From the NCBI GenBank assembly GCA_037042185.1, contig JAXQJY010000023.1, positions 806,001 to 870,000 of the forward strand: DNA of 64,000 nt, given 5' to 3'. Each line of letters opens with the position of its first letter. Position 1 is the stretch's first letter. Origin of the DNA: Sordariomycetes sp. S80-01Y (Eukaryota; Ascomycota; Sordariomycetes). The notes beneath the pieces are model-generated. The model was not told the DNA's origin. It did no database searches and saw only the letters and a program-made list of their open reading frames with translations. A program made the position numbers and the translations under genes. This document shows positions 43,994 to 54,311 of the stretch, piece after piece.

Positions 43994-45107
43994 ATGGGCC
44001 ACAGTAGTGCCCGATCTAGCCGGAGAGAGAAGGCCAAAGGAGAAACACCCTACCACTTCGACGCAGCATGGCAGAAGGACTACTCAAGCCATGGCGTAGT
44101 TCATCACTACACATATGAAACCCCTGCCACGCTAGAACATCAAAATTTCGCCCAGGAGAACGATGTCTTGGATCCTTATGGCAACGGAAGTCACAGCGTT
44201 ACTTACAATTGTACATCGAGCGAACCCTATTCCGCAACACTAAGACAGAATGTACAGCTCAACTCCTCCGACCAACAGCCTGAACGTCTGCGATACACAC
44301 ATGATGCCAAGGAAGACGAATATGATGCAAGCGTCTTTGACGAACAATCCAGGCAAGGCCAAGAGCTGGAGGATGACTACGACGAACATGATCATTTTTA
44401 TAGCGGCGACCCTACCCCCTCCGAAACCCAAGAGCCTGGCGGGACTCGAAAACCAAGCACAATCAGCTCGGAGGACTACGTGAACTACACTGAGTACGGA
44501 TATGGGCCGGGCCAGAAAGTAGGCACGCCAAGCGGCGCGGATTGGGCCTCAGTTAGCGTTCGTCGCAAAGGCTCTAGGAAGTGGGTGGAAGTCAGACATA
44601 AGTACGACACCGGTAACATGACGGGACTGCATCTCATAACCGAAAGAGCGTTATACGCTTTGGGCTTTACGGAAGGGGACATGGATACCACCGTTAGCAG
44701 CAGCTTCACTGCTTTTGGTCGTCGCATCTGGACGTTGGGGGCGATCCCTCTGTCCCTTTTGATCCGCGACTCGGAGCCTCATCCGCCAAGAAAGTTGACC
44801 GTGTGGTTTGATGTCGTTACCGACGACATGTCGAATAATTATGACTTAGTTTTTACAGGGGACGAATCGCAAAGCTTGGGCGAATTCCTCATGACAGGAT
44901 TTGGACACACCCAAGAGACCCCAGGCAGGTAACCCCATCTAGCACGGAAAGAAAACAAACTGACCGCCAAATTTAGTGCAAACAAAGCTGCGAAGAGAAC
45001 TAGAGCGTGAGCAAGAACAAGAGATCGCCCGACAGGAGCAGAAAGACCTGAAGAAGGATGCCCAGAAGCGCCGAAAGCAGAATGACAAGAGACGACAGGG
45101 GAAGTAG
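43994..45107 (+). CDS. Uncharacterised acidic protein, possible retropepsin-like fold
   Basis: Exon 1 runs 43994..44928 and ends at GTAACC. Downstream, a clear charged-helix frame (RELEREQEQEIARQEQKDL, then KRRKQNDKRRQGK) ends at TAG 45105..45107. Joining with the acceptor at 44995 keeps that frame and gives 348 residues; the more typical acceptor at 44976 (ATTTAG, preceded by a branch-like CTGAC) would instead end after about ten codons. The N-terminal half is Tyr/His/Asp/Glu-rich and disordered. Residues about 195-310 carry KYDTGNMTGLHLITERALYA with a D-T-G at about 205, followed by FTAFGRRIWTLGAIPLSL, a pattern like the retropepsin-like aspartyl domains scattered through fungal proteomes. 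This is inference from a short motif. The intron model is the weak point. Confidence 0.6.
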
Positions 45108-46622
45108 GATTGCAATCGATGTCTGGGCTCGTCTTCGGGGAACTAGTGACACAGGTTGTGCAATGATGGCCATCCGAATGGAGGAGAGGCTAGACAATAT
45201 TCACGAATCTCACGCATGAAATTCTCGACTTGTTTTGAGCTCTCGTAAATTCGGGACTCGAACTTCACACTTTGAGAAACTTTGACCTATTTCTCGAACT
45301 GATTTTCTAGTACTTCTTAGGCCTAGGAGTAGTTCGGAGTGCCATCGATCGTCTTCGAGATATGTCGGGGTCCCCAACATTCACCTAAGGGGTTGCGTGC
45401 AAAGGTCGAAAACAGAACGCATTTGAGGTGACACTTGTCACGTTAGAGCCGAAACGTCACGGCCAATCTGTTTACGGCTTGTACTTTGGCCCCGTCTCTT
45501 TGTTTGATAAGAAGCTTAATTGGAGCTATATTACCCTCGAATGTTGTGTGGACATCTCGAGGTCTTGTATGAAGCCAACGTTCAACGGAAGGCGATGTCA
45601 GAGACCGCGTACGAAACAGTGAGCAATGTATCGGACTGGGAATAGTACAGGTCTTACAAGTGCAAAGGAACTCAATTGATTTCTTGCTCTGGACCTGACC
45701 GAGAGGGACGGAAGCTGTCAGTCGAGAACGACCCGCCATCGTCTTAAAGCGGCAGATACACCACACCCCTTTTAAACAGACCGGTAACGCAAACCCCACA
45801 GCGGGAGTCATTTGACTTTGGTGCCTGCCGCAGCGACTCCAATTTCAGCTGCCTCTCTCACTCTCGTCCACTACCGAAGCTTGTCACGATGTTGTGATGC
45901 CCATAAAAGGTCTCGTCCACCTTTTGTCGACCAGTCGTATGACTCGGACGTAGCCTCCGCACCTGGAGAGTCACAACACGTGGGAGGCTCGACGCACTCA
46001 CCGAGGCCTGCCCTGGCGCTGCACCGTCGGATCGCTACTCCGCACATCGGTAACACAGCCTTTAAGCTCCATGCGCTGGCGCTTCAGCAGTTCCCAACAC
46101 TCCCCTTAACGTATTGACTGTACGAGGCCATGGTGCTAGCTGTGCTCAGTGGGCGATTGCATGTGCCACTTGGCTACGTGACACAGTTCAAGCACGGACA
46201 AACCTACGGAAAGAGAGTGTGCGGCGGTAACCCGGGCTCCTCAAGTGAGGGCGAAATAGTCTCCTGATTAATCTATCCCGCCACAACGTATATTCGGACG
46301 AAGGCTTCAAGGCGATGTATTGAACATGGCGGGAATGAATAAGGGTCTGTGAGCCTGTGAGAGCAAAGCCATGGCCATGGACCGAGCGATCATGATGGAA
46401 CACCTGTCGCTGGTGCCACTTCAACCTTGATGAAGCCTCACCACTCCGTCATACACTGACGGGTTCCAAGCACAAACCGCTTCAAGCTTTCCGTCTGTCA
46501 CGCGAACTCTGAATGGCTAATCGCACAAGGTCAACCTTCATCACCCTTCTCCTTGTTCTTCAAAAGCGCAGCCTACCACTGGGGCTGGTTTGCATAGCAG
46601 TCCTGGCCGCGGATACTCGAGG
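45108..46622. other. Gene-poor region, 1.5 kb
   Basis: No ORF with motif or splice support was found on either strand. Nothing recognised. Confidence 0.4.
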
Positions 46623-46886
46623 ATGTGCCATTACATTCTGCTACACAATCTGTGCGGCTGTTACGGACCTCTTTTCGCCGGCGAGTGCTGCATCCTAGTC
46701 TATCATCAGCTTCACCGTATCAACGACGCTGCGGCGTGGGATGACGAGAGCAGACTCCCTTTCGAAATGCCAGACCACTGCTGTCCAGGATGGCATAACA
46801 CACGCATTCAGCACACTAATGCGTTCTGCCGTCTTCTGGAGACATGCCCAGCGATCTTGAACCCGGAGTTTCCGTTTTGGCGATGA
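46623..46886 (+). CDS. Small cysteine-rich protein, unrecognised
   Basis: An ATG-started ORF of 87 residues with nine cysteines and several histidines: MCHYILLHNLCGCYG at the start, AGECCILVYHQLHRI, a middle LPFEMPDHCCPGWHN and an end AFCRLLETC. There is no signal peptide, so the Cys/His pattern suggests metal binding in the cell rather than disulfides. The layout (C-H-Y-x4-H start, then Leu-Pro-Phe-Glu-Met-Pro) resembles small uncharacterised fungal proteins I recall, but I cannot name a family. No intron needed. It could be chance, though the composition is unlike the neighbouring non-coding DNA. Confidence 0.45.
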   Translation: MCHYILLHNLCGCYGPLFAGECCILVYHQLHRINDAAAWDDESRLPFEMPDHCCPGWHNTRIQHTNAFCRLLETCPAILNPEFPFWR

Positions 46887-47738
46887 CAGACACTGACTAG
46901 GCTTGGACTGTTGCGGATGGGCGATAAGCTTCTTGCACATCTGCCGGCGGCTAACCTCGGGATCTTTCCATGATCTGCGGTGCATTGTCAGTATCAAACT
47001 CATCCTATCAACCTGCGCTGACAAGGAGATCAGTTCGAAACAGGGGGCCGAACTGAGGACCGCACGCGAAACCTGATGCCAAGCTACTCCAATTGACGCC
47101 TAGGCACACGACGCCTCCCAAACACCGGCGCCAGCCAGCGCCAGAACAATGACCTGTTCAGCGCTTAAGATCGCAGATTTCCCTGGCTGCAATTTATCTG
47201 CGCGCGTCTTCATTCGCCTTTTGCGCAGGCCTCTGATCTTCGACCGCTGGCCGCATCATGGCCGTCGCACCACGCCCAGCCAACCCCCCGCACCTCGCGC
47301 ATGTTTCCAAGCCTCGAGGTGAAACAGGGACGGTTGGAAAGTCTGTCCGCGTATCCAGCCCTCCTGCCGCAATTGATGACGACGCGCCTGGGGGCGTCTC
47401 TTGGCTGGTATCAGCGATTGTAACCTCATCCGAAGCTGTGTGATGGCTTCAGGCACTAGGGCGGCATGAGGCGCTCGTGAGACAGGGAGGTGCTGGGCAC
47501 GGATGGGACGGGTACTGCGTCCCAATCGAATGGCTGGGCGCTTGGAGTGCCGTGGCTATAAGTCTTGAGAAGAGGACAACGGAGCTGAAGTTGGCATTTA
47601 GTCGAAGAGCAGCCGTTGCCATTTCACCCCAGTCATTCCCTTGCCCGTTCCGACCCATATCAGCTCTGCTGGCCAGAGACGCCTTGGCTTCACGACAGTC
47701 CTTACCGAACCGGTTCTTTACATACCCAAATTTTCAAC
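46887..47738. other. Intergenic region
   Basis: Between the small cysteine-rich ORF and the secreted lectin-like gene. Short shadow ORFs only. Nothing recognised. Confidence 0.4.
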
Positions 47739-48461
47739 ATGAAATCTCTCATTGTGCTCATTGCTTACGCCGCTCATGGTCTGGCCAGCCCTCTCGACGC
47801 TCGAGGCAACTTTGGCAAGTCCAGGGGCAGCGGTAGCAACAGAGGAAACAACGACAACAACAACCTCTTCGCCGGCATTGACAAGGAAGCCTTCAAAGAA
47901 GCCCACCAGCGTGACGATACGGCCACCCGCGCCCTCTCAGACATTCAGATCCAGAACTCAAATGGTGACTGCCTCTTCGTCGACCCGTCCTCTGGCGACT
48001 TCCGCGCCAACTTGACGCCCGTTCAGACCGCGGCCTGTGGGAGCACGCCCGGCCAAGGCTGGGACATCATCACCTCGGGCCAGCACAACGACAGGGATGA
48101 TGGGTTCGTCCTGATAGTCAGCACGCTCACGCAAGCCTGCCTGAACGCTGACCCCAGACGGGATCCCGGCGACCAGATCAATCTCTTCTCGTGTGGAGGC
48201 AGGGCGGACGGCGGGGGCGAGGTAACGGACTCGCAGCTCTGGGCGGCGGATGGTCCGCTGGAGAATATGCGCTTCTCGCCGAGGAATGGACGTGGGTTCT
48301 GCTTGACGGGCGAGGGGGAGAATGTTGATATTACGAATTGCGAGGTGCAGGCAGCGGAGCAACGATTTGTTCTAGCAGGGGATTCTGGGCAGGAGGAGAG
48401 CTCCTCGTCGCGGGACTGCTTTAGGGATAGACGGGGCAGGGTTAGATGTCGTTCGGGTTGA
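47739..48461 (+). CDS. Secreted beta-trefoil (ricin B-like) protein
   Basis: One exon, 240 residues. A signal peptide (MKSLIVLIAYAAHGLAS, cleavage near 17) is followed by a glycine/asparagine-rich linker. From about residue 65 there are three repeats of about 50 residues, each with a Cys and a Gln/Trp: IQIQNSNGDCLFVDPSSG, ACLNADPRRDPGDQINLFSC and RGFCLTGEGENVDITNC. The repeats end in QGWDII, SQLWAA and EQRFVL, the Q-x-W-like strands of a beta-trefoil. The mature chain has eight cysteines. The tail is Ser/Arg-rich (SSSSRDCFRDRRGRVRCRSG), perhaps a proprotein-convertase or cell-wall anchoring signal. The fold suggests carbohydrate binding outside the cell; the ligand is unknown. Confidence 0.82.
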   Translation: MKSLIVLIAYAAHGLASPLDARGNFGKSRGSGSNRGNNDNNNLFAGIDKEAFKEAHQRDDTATRALSDIQIQNSNGDCLFVDPSSGDFRANLTPVQTAACGSTPGQGWDIITSGQHNDRDDGFVLIVSTLTQACLNADPRRDPGDQINLFSCGGRADGGGEVTDSQLWAADGPLENMRFSPRNGRGFCLTGEGENVDITNCEVQAAEQRFVLAGDSGQEESSSSRDCFRDRRGRVRCRSG

Positions 48462-48875
48462 AAGACGGAGCGGCTCAACAGTCCATCGAATAGAAGAGTT
48501 GTTCCTCAACATACGTTATTGGGCAGACTCAAAATAACATCATACAATGACTACAAGTTCGAATCTGGCTGGATTGCTGGTGAAGTCTTTGGAAATCACA
48601 AGCATCGCGGCCTCTCGGGCTTTGGTCTTCAAGCCTGACTTGGGAATATTTTTAGCCTGATCGGCGTGGCTCCTTCAGATGTTTGCGTCGTCATATGCTG
48701 CTGCTAGAGAGTAGCGAGACCGCGTATCCCCCATAACTTCCCCGGTGGTTTCTCTGATTCACTGCGAATGTCATCCCTTGTCTGTGATCAGAACAGTCAA
48801 AGCAAGCCTGCAGGTAATGTAACTCGTATTCTCTCGCATAATGATCTGAAACTAAATATTGTACGGTCGAGTACA
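48462..48875. other. Convergent 3' intergenic region
   Basis: Between the ends of the secreted trefoil gene and the urea amidolyase gene. No ORF with support. Nothing recognised. Confidence 0.4.
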
Positions 48876-51800
48876 CTACGTATCGATCACGATCAAGTCG
48901 TCATTTGCATTGACCAGATCCCCCGCCTTGACCTGCACAGCAACACATTTCCCACTCACAGGGCTCCGAATCTCCACCTCCATCTTGCTCGACTCGATAC
49001 ACAAGACTACATCCCCCTGGATCACCTCTTCGCCCTCCTTGACACTGACCCTGTAGCACCGGCCCGGCATGGCAGCCCGGACTACTTCGCCAGGTACGCT
49101 AGCGCTGCTCAAGCCGTGACTGTACGTCGAGGACTGCTCACTGGGATGGAAAGGCTTCAGGAGATCTTCCCGTAGTGGATAGCTAGCAATTGCTTGTGCC
49201 TGTTGGGTTGCTTTGGCCTTGATGTCTGCTTCATTGTCCCTGAGCCAAGCTTCATACTCAACGAGGTCAAGCTCGCCTTCCGTCACTCTGATGGGTGAGT
49301 CCGCGAGATCCGCCTCCTTGACAGGGTAGAATGTGATGCGGTCGAAAAGACGAAATAGCCACGGCGTCTTCTGATTCGAGCCTTGCTGAGTTTGTCCGAT
49401 GAGGTCGGCATCCCAAATATCTTTGGTGCGGCCGATGATCTGGTATCCGCCAGGCGAGTCTGTCGCATATATGCACAGATACTGGCCGCCAATGCCCACG
49501 GCTCCTCTGGGGGTAAAGGATCGCGATGGGTTGTATTTTGTGCCGAACAGTCTGTGTCTCGGGTCGAGAGGAATAGCGCAGGGTGAGCCCATGAAGACAT
49601 CGCCGAGTCCGAGCACGAGGTACGTGGCCGAGTTGAGCAGACCGGATATGTCTTCCATGCCATTGAGCCCCTCGAGGAACTTGATGTTGCTCGGCAGCCA
49701 AGGAGCATCATTACGAATCGTAGCACTGTACCGCTCGATGGCTTTGCGGCAGACTTGGTCGTCGAAGGCAAGTGGGAGGCTGAGCGTCCGAGAAGGCAGC
49801 TTGGTGGGGGTCGTGTAGGAGCCAAAGTGCTTTGATATACGATCAAACATGGTACTCGAGGACAGGCCGCGCTCGTAGGTGATGTGGAGAGTGAAGACGC
49901 CCGGCGTCAATTCCTCCACGCCTTCGATGGGCGTCTTGCGATGTTGCTCGCAGAAGGCGAAGATGGCAAAGCTTTGTCGGATATCGAAGGTGGTGCCGAA
50001 CTCCAGTAGCATTGCCCGATCGCCGGCTTTACGAGCAACGACGTGCTGGCCGTCCTGATCGAGGCGCCCGACAATCGCAGGATTGTCGGCCAGGCGCTGT
50101 TGCAACGATAACTCCGTGATGGCTGGCCCCGAAACGGACTTGAGTGTCTTGATCTCTTCGTCAACTTGTTTCTGTAGCCCAATCGCATCATCGGAGCTGA
50201 TGGGATCGAAACGGACTACATCGCCTGGACGAGCCTGGCCAATCTTCCACATGTCTGCCGTTGCAATCACGCAGAAGACCACAAAGCCCCCGAGGCTCGG
50301 CCCATCCTGTGTCAAGATGACCGCTTCATCCCCAGTAAAGCTGACACTGCCAATGGAGTAAGGGCTGTCATTTATGTTCGAAGGGTGGAGCCCGGCTTCT
50401 CCGCCTGTTGGGCGTGCCCACTCGGGATGAGGTCCAGTGAGCCGGACGCCCAGCCTGTTACTGTTGTGGTGAACCTTCCACTCGCTCGTGAAGAGGGCCT
50501 CAAAGCTAGAGGTGGTGAAGTAGTCCGGAGTCGTATGGGGACCTGGGATAACGCGGACAGTCCACTGAGCGTTGGGTGAAGCCGGAAGAGGCAAGGGCTT
50601 GAAAGAACGCATATCAAGCGACTCATCTTTGGTGGTTGGCGCGATGTTGAGGATATCACAGGCTTGGAGCTTGCGGCCATTCAGGCCTCCTAGATTTCCT
50701 AGCTCGAAGGTAGCTCTGCTTCCCATCGTGGCTGGGACGCTGACGCCACCCTTGATCGCGATGTACACGCGATAGCCCTTCTCAGCCGTGCCAACGCGTA
50801 GCTTTTGACTAGCCTTAACCTCGATGATATGGTTTGCAGGTACAACTTTATCATCTAAAGTCACCTCAGCTTCGGCGCCGGCCACGACTATAGCAGTCCT
50901 GCAGTGGAACCGCAAGGTCGGTCCTTGGTGAGTACACTCTAGACCGGCTGCGTCCTCGGGGTTGCCCAGAAGACTGTTGGCAATACGAAAGGAGTAGTCA
51001 TCCATTGGGCCGCTAGGAGGGATTCCGACGCTCCAATACCCGACCCGGCCTGGGTACGCTTGAATGGTGGTCAGAGGCCCAGGCTCGATGACCTCGAAGG
51101 TGTTCGAGACGATCTGAAAGGAGTCCAGGGACTTTGTCGTGTATTTCCCCGACTTGAAAAGTTCGGAAGCGACGATCTGTCGCAGGTAGTCCAAATTTGT
51201 CTGGACTCCCTCGATGACAGTATCCTTCAACCCCTTGGCCAGCCTTTCAATAGCCTCTTTGCGATCAGAGCCAGATGCGATGAGCTTGGCAATCATGGGG
51301 TCGTACGATGTGGTGATTTCCGTCCCTTGCGCAATCCAGGTATCGACCCGCAGAGAGTCAGGGAAGGACAATTCGGCGACACGACCTGCGCAGGGCTGAA
51401 AGTTCTGTAGCGGGCTTTCAGCGTATACGCGAACCTCAATGGAAGCACCATCAATTTTCAAACCCTGCTTTCCTGCCGAGAAGAGGTCGTCGCATCGCTC
51501 ATTTGCAATGTTGACCATCTGCTCAACCAGATCCAGACCAGTCACTGATTCCGTGACTGGGTGCTCAACCTGCAGGCGAGTGTTGATCTCGAGAAAGTAG
51601 AACTCATTAGTGTCGATATCATAAACGAATTCCACGGTGCCAACATTGCGATAATTCACCGAGGAAGCAATGCGAACCGCTGCAGCGGCCATTTCCCTCC
51701 GCACTCCTTCGGGGACCATGGCAGCTGGGCTCTCTTCCACCACCTTTTGATGGCGGCGCTGTAGGGAGCAATCACGCTCCCCTGCGGCAATCACCTCTCC

Positions 51801-54311
51801 GTTTCCCCTGCCGAAGATTTGGACCTCGATATGCCTGGCATGCTGTACAAAGCGCTCAAGAAAGACCCCAGCATTGCCGAAGTTGTTCTGCGCCTGGCGT
51901 TGTACTCCAGCAAAGGCATCACGAAGGTTGGTTTCATCTTCGCAATGGGTCAGACCTATGCCCCCACCGCCAGCCGTGCTCTTCAACATGAGCGGATAGC
52001 CGATGCGAGCAGCCTCGACGACCGCTTCTTCGATAGACTGGAGAAGGCCTTGACTACCTGGGACAATTGGCACGTCTGCGGCGATGGCGATCTCACGAGC
52101 CTTGTGCTTTAAGCCAAGATCCGACATCTGCTGTGGTGTAGGCCCGATCCAGATTAGTCCAGCCTTCTCGACGGCAGTAGCAAAGTCGGCGTTTTCTGAA
52201 AGGAAGCCATAACCGGGAATCACCGCTTCTGCAGAAGCCGACTTAGCGAGCTCGAGTATCTGAGCGCTGTTTAGGTAGGTTTCCGAGACAGAGGTCCCTT
52301 TCAAGCGCAGGGCGACGTCAGCATCACGGACATGAGGAGCGTGAGCATCAACTTCCGAGTAGATGGCGATGGATGCAATGCCGAGCTTGCGCAAGGTCTT
52401 GATGATCCTGACGGCAATTTCGCCGCGATTGGCAATCAGAACCCTCGAGATGCGCTTTACTGGCTTGCTGACTTGCAGACTGGAGATGTAAGCTCGCCAG
52501 CCTCCGAAGTGAGTGACATCGGTGGCGCCTTCTAGTCCCCAAGGCTCGCAGACGAAACCTTGAACCCAGCTCCCGTTCTCAAGCTCAATCTTGCCGATGG
52601 ACAGAGGTGAGGGGACCGTGGCCATGAATGAGGCCATCGAAGCCGTGGGCAGGTCCCACACTTCGACTTCGATGTGCGCTCCATCACTCGCATCGGGCAC
52701 GCGCTGCAGACCTGGTTTATTAGGACCCGAAGACGACTGAAGCGCAAACAGTCTGTATTGCTTCGAAGTCGAAGTCGCCCTGCTTAAGGTTGCGCCTCGG
52801 GACGTCAGGTCTTTATTCAGAGGGAACCCAGTGAGATGAGCGCCAACCACGGCGACCGGGATCCTGTCGCTCCCGGGCTGAAGCGATGCGTAGACGATAG
52901 GCTCCTTCTTCTCAGTCGATGTCGCCCCCAGGCGTCTGCTCTCGCCAGAAACCCACCGCCGAGCCAAGTCTAGCAGCTGGGGCTCGTCCCAAGTATTGGC
53001 GATCAGGGTGATGCCGAACGGCAGGCCGTCGTCTCGGAATCCGGCTGGGACTGAGATGGCGGACCAGTCCAAGAAGTTGACAAAGTTTGTATAGGTGCCG
53101 AGGTTGGAATTCTCTTCGACGGGCTTCTCAACCAGCTGCGCCAGGGTAGGGAATGTGGGTGTAGTCGGTACGATGAGGGCGTCGAATTTGGAAAATGCCT
53201 GCTCGATCTGTCGTGCCAGGTCCTGGCGAAAGTACTCGCCACCGAATGTGTCGGCAGCAGAGTACTTGCTCGCGCTCTGAAGGATGCCTCTTACAACGGG
53301 ATCCATGGAATTAGGATGGCTTTCGATGAAGGATCGGATGGCCTGGTAGCGCTCTGCGACCCAAGGGCCAGCGTAGAGGAGCTGAGCAAGCTGAAGCAGG
53401 GGCGCGAAGTCGACAGCTTCACATCGCCATCCAATCTTCTGGGCTTTCTCGAGTGCTCTTTGATAGGCTGGAGAGTGATCATCCCGGCCGAACCAGTCGG
53501 GGTTGGCAGGAGTAGCGAGCACAGGATGCGATGCCCGTGGCCCGTTACCCAAGCCTGGCGGCCTCGAAAGAGTGGCCTGAGGCCGTGATCGGGAGTATGC
53601 GTCTTGCACATCGTAACCCTCTGCCACTGATAATACTTGCTCGGCATCTTCAACAGTAAGAGCGAATATCGATACGCAGTCTAGCGTTCGACACGCCGGT
53701 ACCACTCCTCTGGCACTTAGAGCTCCCCTCGTAGGCTTGAGCCCTATGATGTTGTTGAAGCCTGCAGGCACGCGCCCTGAGCCGGCGGTGTCCGTGCCCA
53801 AGGAAAACGGCACCGCACCTCGAGCCACGACAACAGCGCTTCCAGAGCTAGATCCTCCACTCACCCGTGATGAGTCGAAGGAATTTGGAACTGCGCCATA
53901 TGGAGATCTCGTGCCGACCAGCCCAGTGGCAAACTGATCTAAGTTGGTCTTTCCCACGAGGATTGCTCCTGCGGCCTTGAGTCTGTGGACGACGTGGGAA
54001 TCTGAGGTAGCAGGTTCGGAGCTGAATGCAGGACAAGCCGCCGTCGAGACGAAACCTTCAGCGTCAATGTTGTCTTTGGCAGCAAACGGTACTCCATACA
54101 GGGGTAATGTGGTGGCGTTTGGCCGTCTATGTAGTAGTGTCCACTGATCCTCAATTTGTCGCCTCGTAGCGATAGATATCCAGGCTTTAGTGGCCTCTTT
54201 TGTAGATTGCTGCTCGTCGACCAAGCAGAGGAGTCTCTCCAAGCCTTGGCCGGAAAGCTGTGAGGTTTTCCATTCCGAGATGGTCAGGGGTAAAGGGGTT
54301 GTGTCTGCCAT
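48876..54311 (-). CDS. DUR1,2: Urea amidolyase (urea carboxylase and allophanate hydrolase)
   Basis: One exon of 1811 residues. Order: allophanate hydrolase of the amidase signature family (about 1-470) with Lys in VGKTNLDQFATG and the Ser-cisSer motif SGGSSSGSAVVVARG; allophanate C-terminal domain (to about 620); biotin carboxylase (about 625-1080) with the ATP-grasp GGGGIGL loop and EINTRLQVEHPVTE; urea carboxylase allophanate-like domains (about 1080-1700; PSGPMDDYSFRIAN, GVRLTGPHPEW); biotinyl domain at the end. The biotinylated lysine is in IESSKMEVEI, near residue 1776; ESSKMEV replaces the usual AMKM. The enzyme converts urea plus bicarbonate to allophanate and then to ammonia and CO2, letting the fungus use urea without urease. 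It is divergent from a Zn2Cys6 gene across a promoter with GATA sites. Confidence 0.96.
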   Translation of the reverse strand: MADTTPLPLTISEWKTSQLSGQGLERLLCLVDEQQSTKEATKAWISIATRRQIEDQWTLLHRRPNATTLPLYGVPFAAKDNIDAEGFVSTAACPAFSSEPATSDSHVVHRLKAAGAILVGKTNLDQFATGLVGTRSPYGAVPNSFDSSRVSGGSSSGSAVVVARGAVPFSLGTDTAGSGRVPAGFNNIIGLKPTRGALSARGVVPACRTLDCVSIFALTVEDAEQVLSVAEGYDVQDAYSRSRPQATLSRPPGLGNGPRASHPVLATPANPDWFGRDDHSPAYQRALEKAQKIGWRCEAVDFAPLLQLAQLLYAGPWVAERYQAIRSFIESHPNSMDPVVRGILQSASKYSAADTFGGEYFRQDLARQIEQAFSKFDALIVPTTPTFPTLAQLVEKPVEENSNLGTYTNFVNFLDWSAISVPAGFRDDGLPFGITLIANTWDEPQLLDLARRWVSGESRRLGATSTEKKEPIVYASLQPGSDRIPVAVVGAHLTGFPLNKDLTSRGATLSRATSTSKQYRLFALQSSSGPNKPGLQRVPDASDGAHIEVEVWDLPTASMASFMATVPSPLSIGKIELENGSWVQGFVCEPWGLEGATDVTHFGGWRAYISSLQVSKPVKRISRVLIANRGEIAVRIIKTLRKLGIASIAIYSEVDAHAPHVRDADVALRLKGTSVSETYLNSAQILELAKSASAEAVIPGYGFLSENADFATAVEKAGLIWIGPTPQQMSDLGLKHKAREIAIAADVPIVPGSQGLLQSIEEAVVEAARIGYPLMLKSTAGGGGIGLTHCEDETNLRDAFAGVQRQAQNNFGNAGVFLERFVQHARHIEVQIFGRGNGEVIAAGERDCSLQRRHQKVVEESPAAMVPEGVRREMAAAAVRIASSVNYRNVGTVEFVYDIDTNEFYFLEINTRLQVEHPVTESVTGLDLVEQMVNIANERCDDLFSAGKQGLKIDGASIEVRVYAESPLQNFQPCAGRVAELSFPDSLRVDTWIAQGTEITTSYDPMIAKLIASGSDRKEAIERLAKGLKDTVIEGVQTNLDYLRQIVASELFKSGKYTTKSLDSFQIVSNTFEVIEPGPLTTIQAYPGRVGYWSVGIPPSGPMDDYSFRIANSLLGNPEDAAGLECTHQGPTLRFHCRTAIVVAGAEAEVTLDDKVVPANHIIEVKASQKLRVGTAEKGYRVYIAIKGGVSVPATMGSRATFELGNLGGLNGRKLQACDILNIAPTTKDESLDMRSFKPLPLPASPNAQWTVRVIPGPHTTPDYFTTSSFEALFTSEWKVHHNSNRLGVRLTGPHPEWARPTGGEAGLHPSNINDSPYSIGSVSFTGDEAVILTQDGPSLGGFVVFCVIATADMWKIGQARPGDVVRFDPISSDDAIGLQKQVDEEIKTLKSVSGPAITELSLQQRLADNPAIVGRLDQDGQHVVARKAGDRAMLLEFGTTFDIRQSFAIFAFCEQHRKTPIEGVEELTPGVFTLHITYERGLSSSTMFDRISKHFGSYTTPTKLPSRTLSLPLAFDDQVCRKAIERYSATIRNDAPWLPSNIKFLEGLNGMEDISGLLNSATYLVLGLGDVFMGSPCAIPLDPRHRLFGTKYNPSRSFTPRGAVGIGGQYLCIYATDSPGGYQIIGRTKDIWDADLIGQTQQGSNQKTPWLFRLFDRITFYPVKEADLADSPIRVTEGELDLVEYEAWLRDNEADIKAKATQQAQAIASYPLREDLLKPFHPSEQSSTYSHGLSSASVPGEVVRAAMPGRCYRVSVKEGEEVIQGDVVLCIESSKMEVEIRSPVSGKCVAVQVKAGDLVNANDDLIVIDT

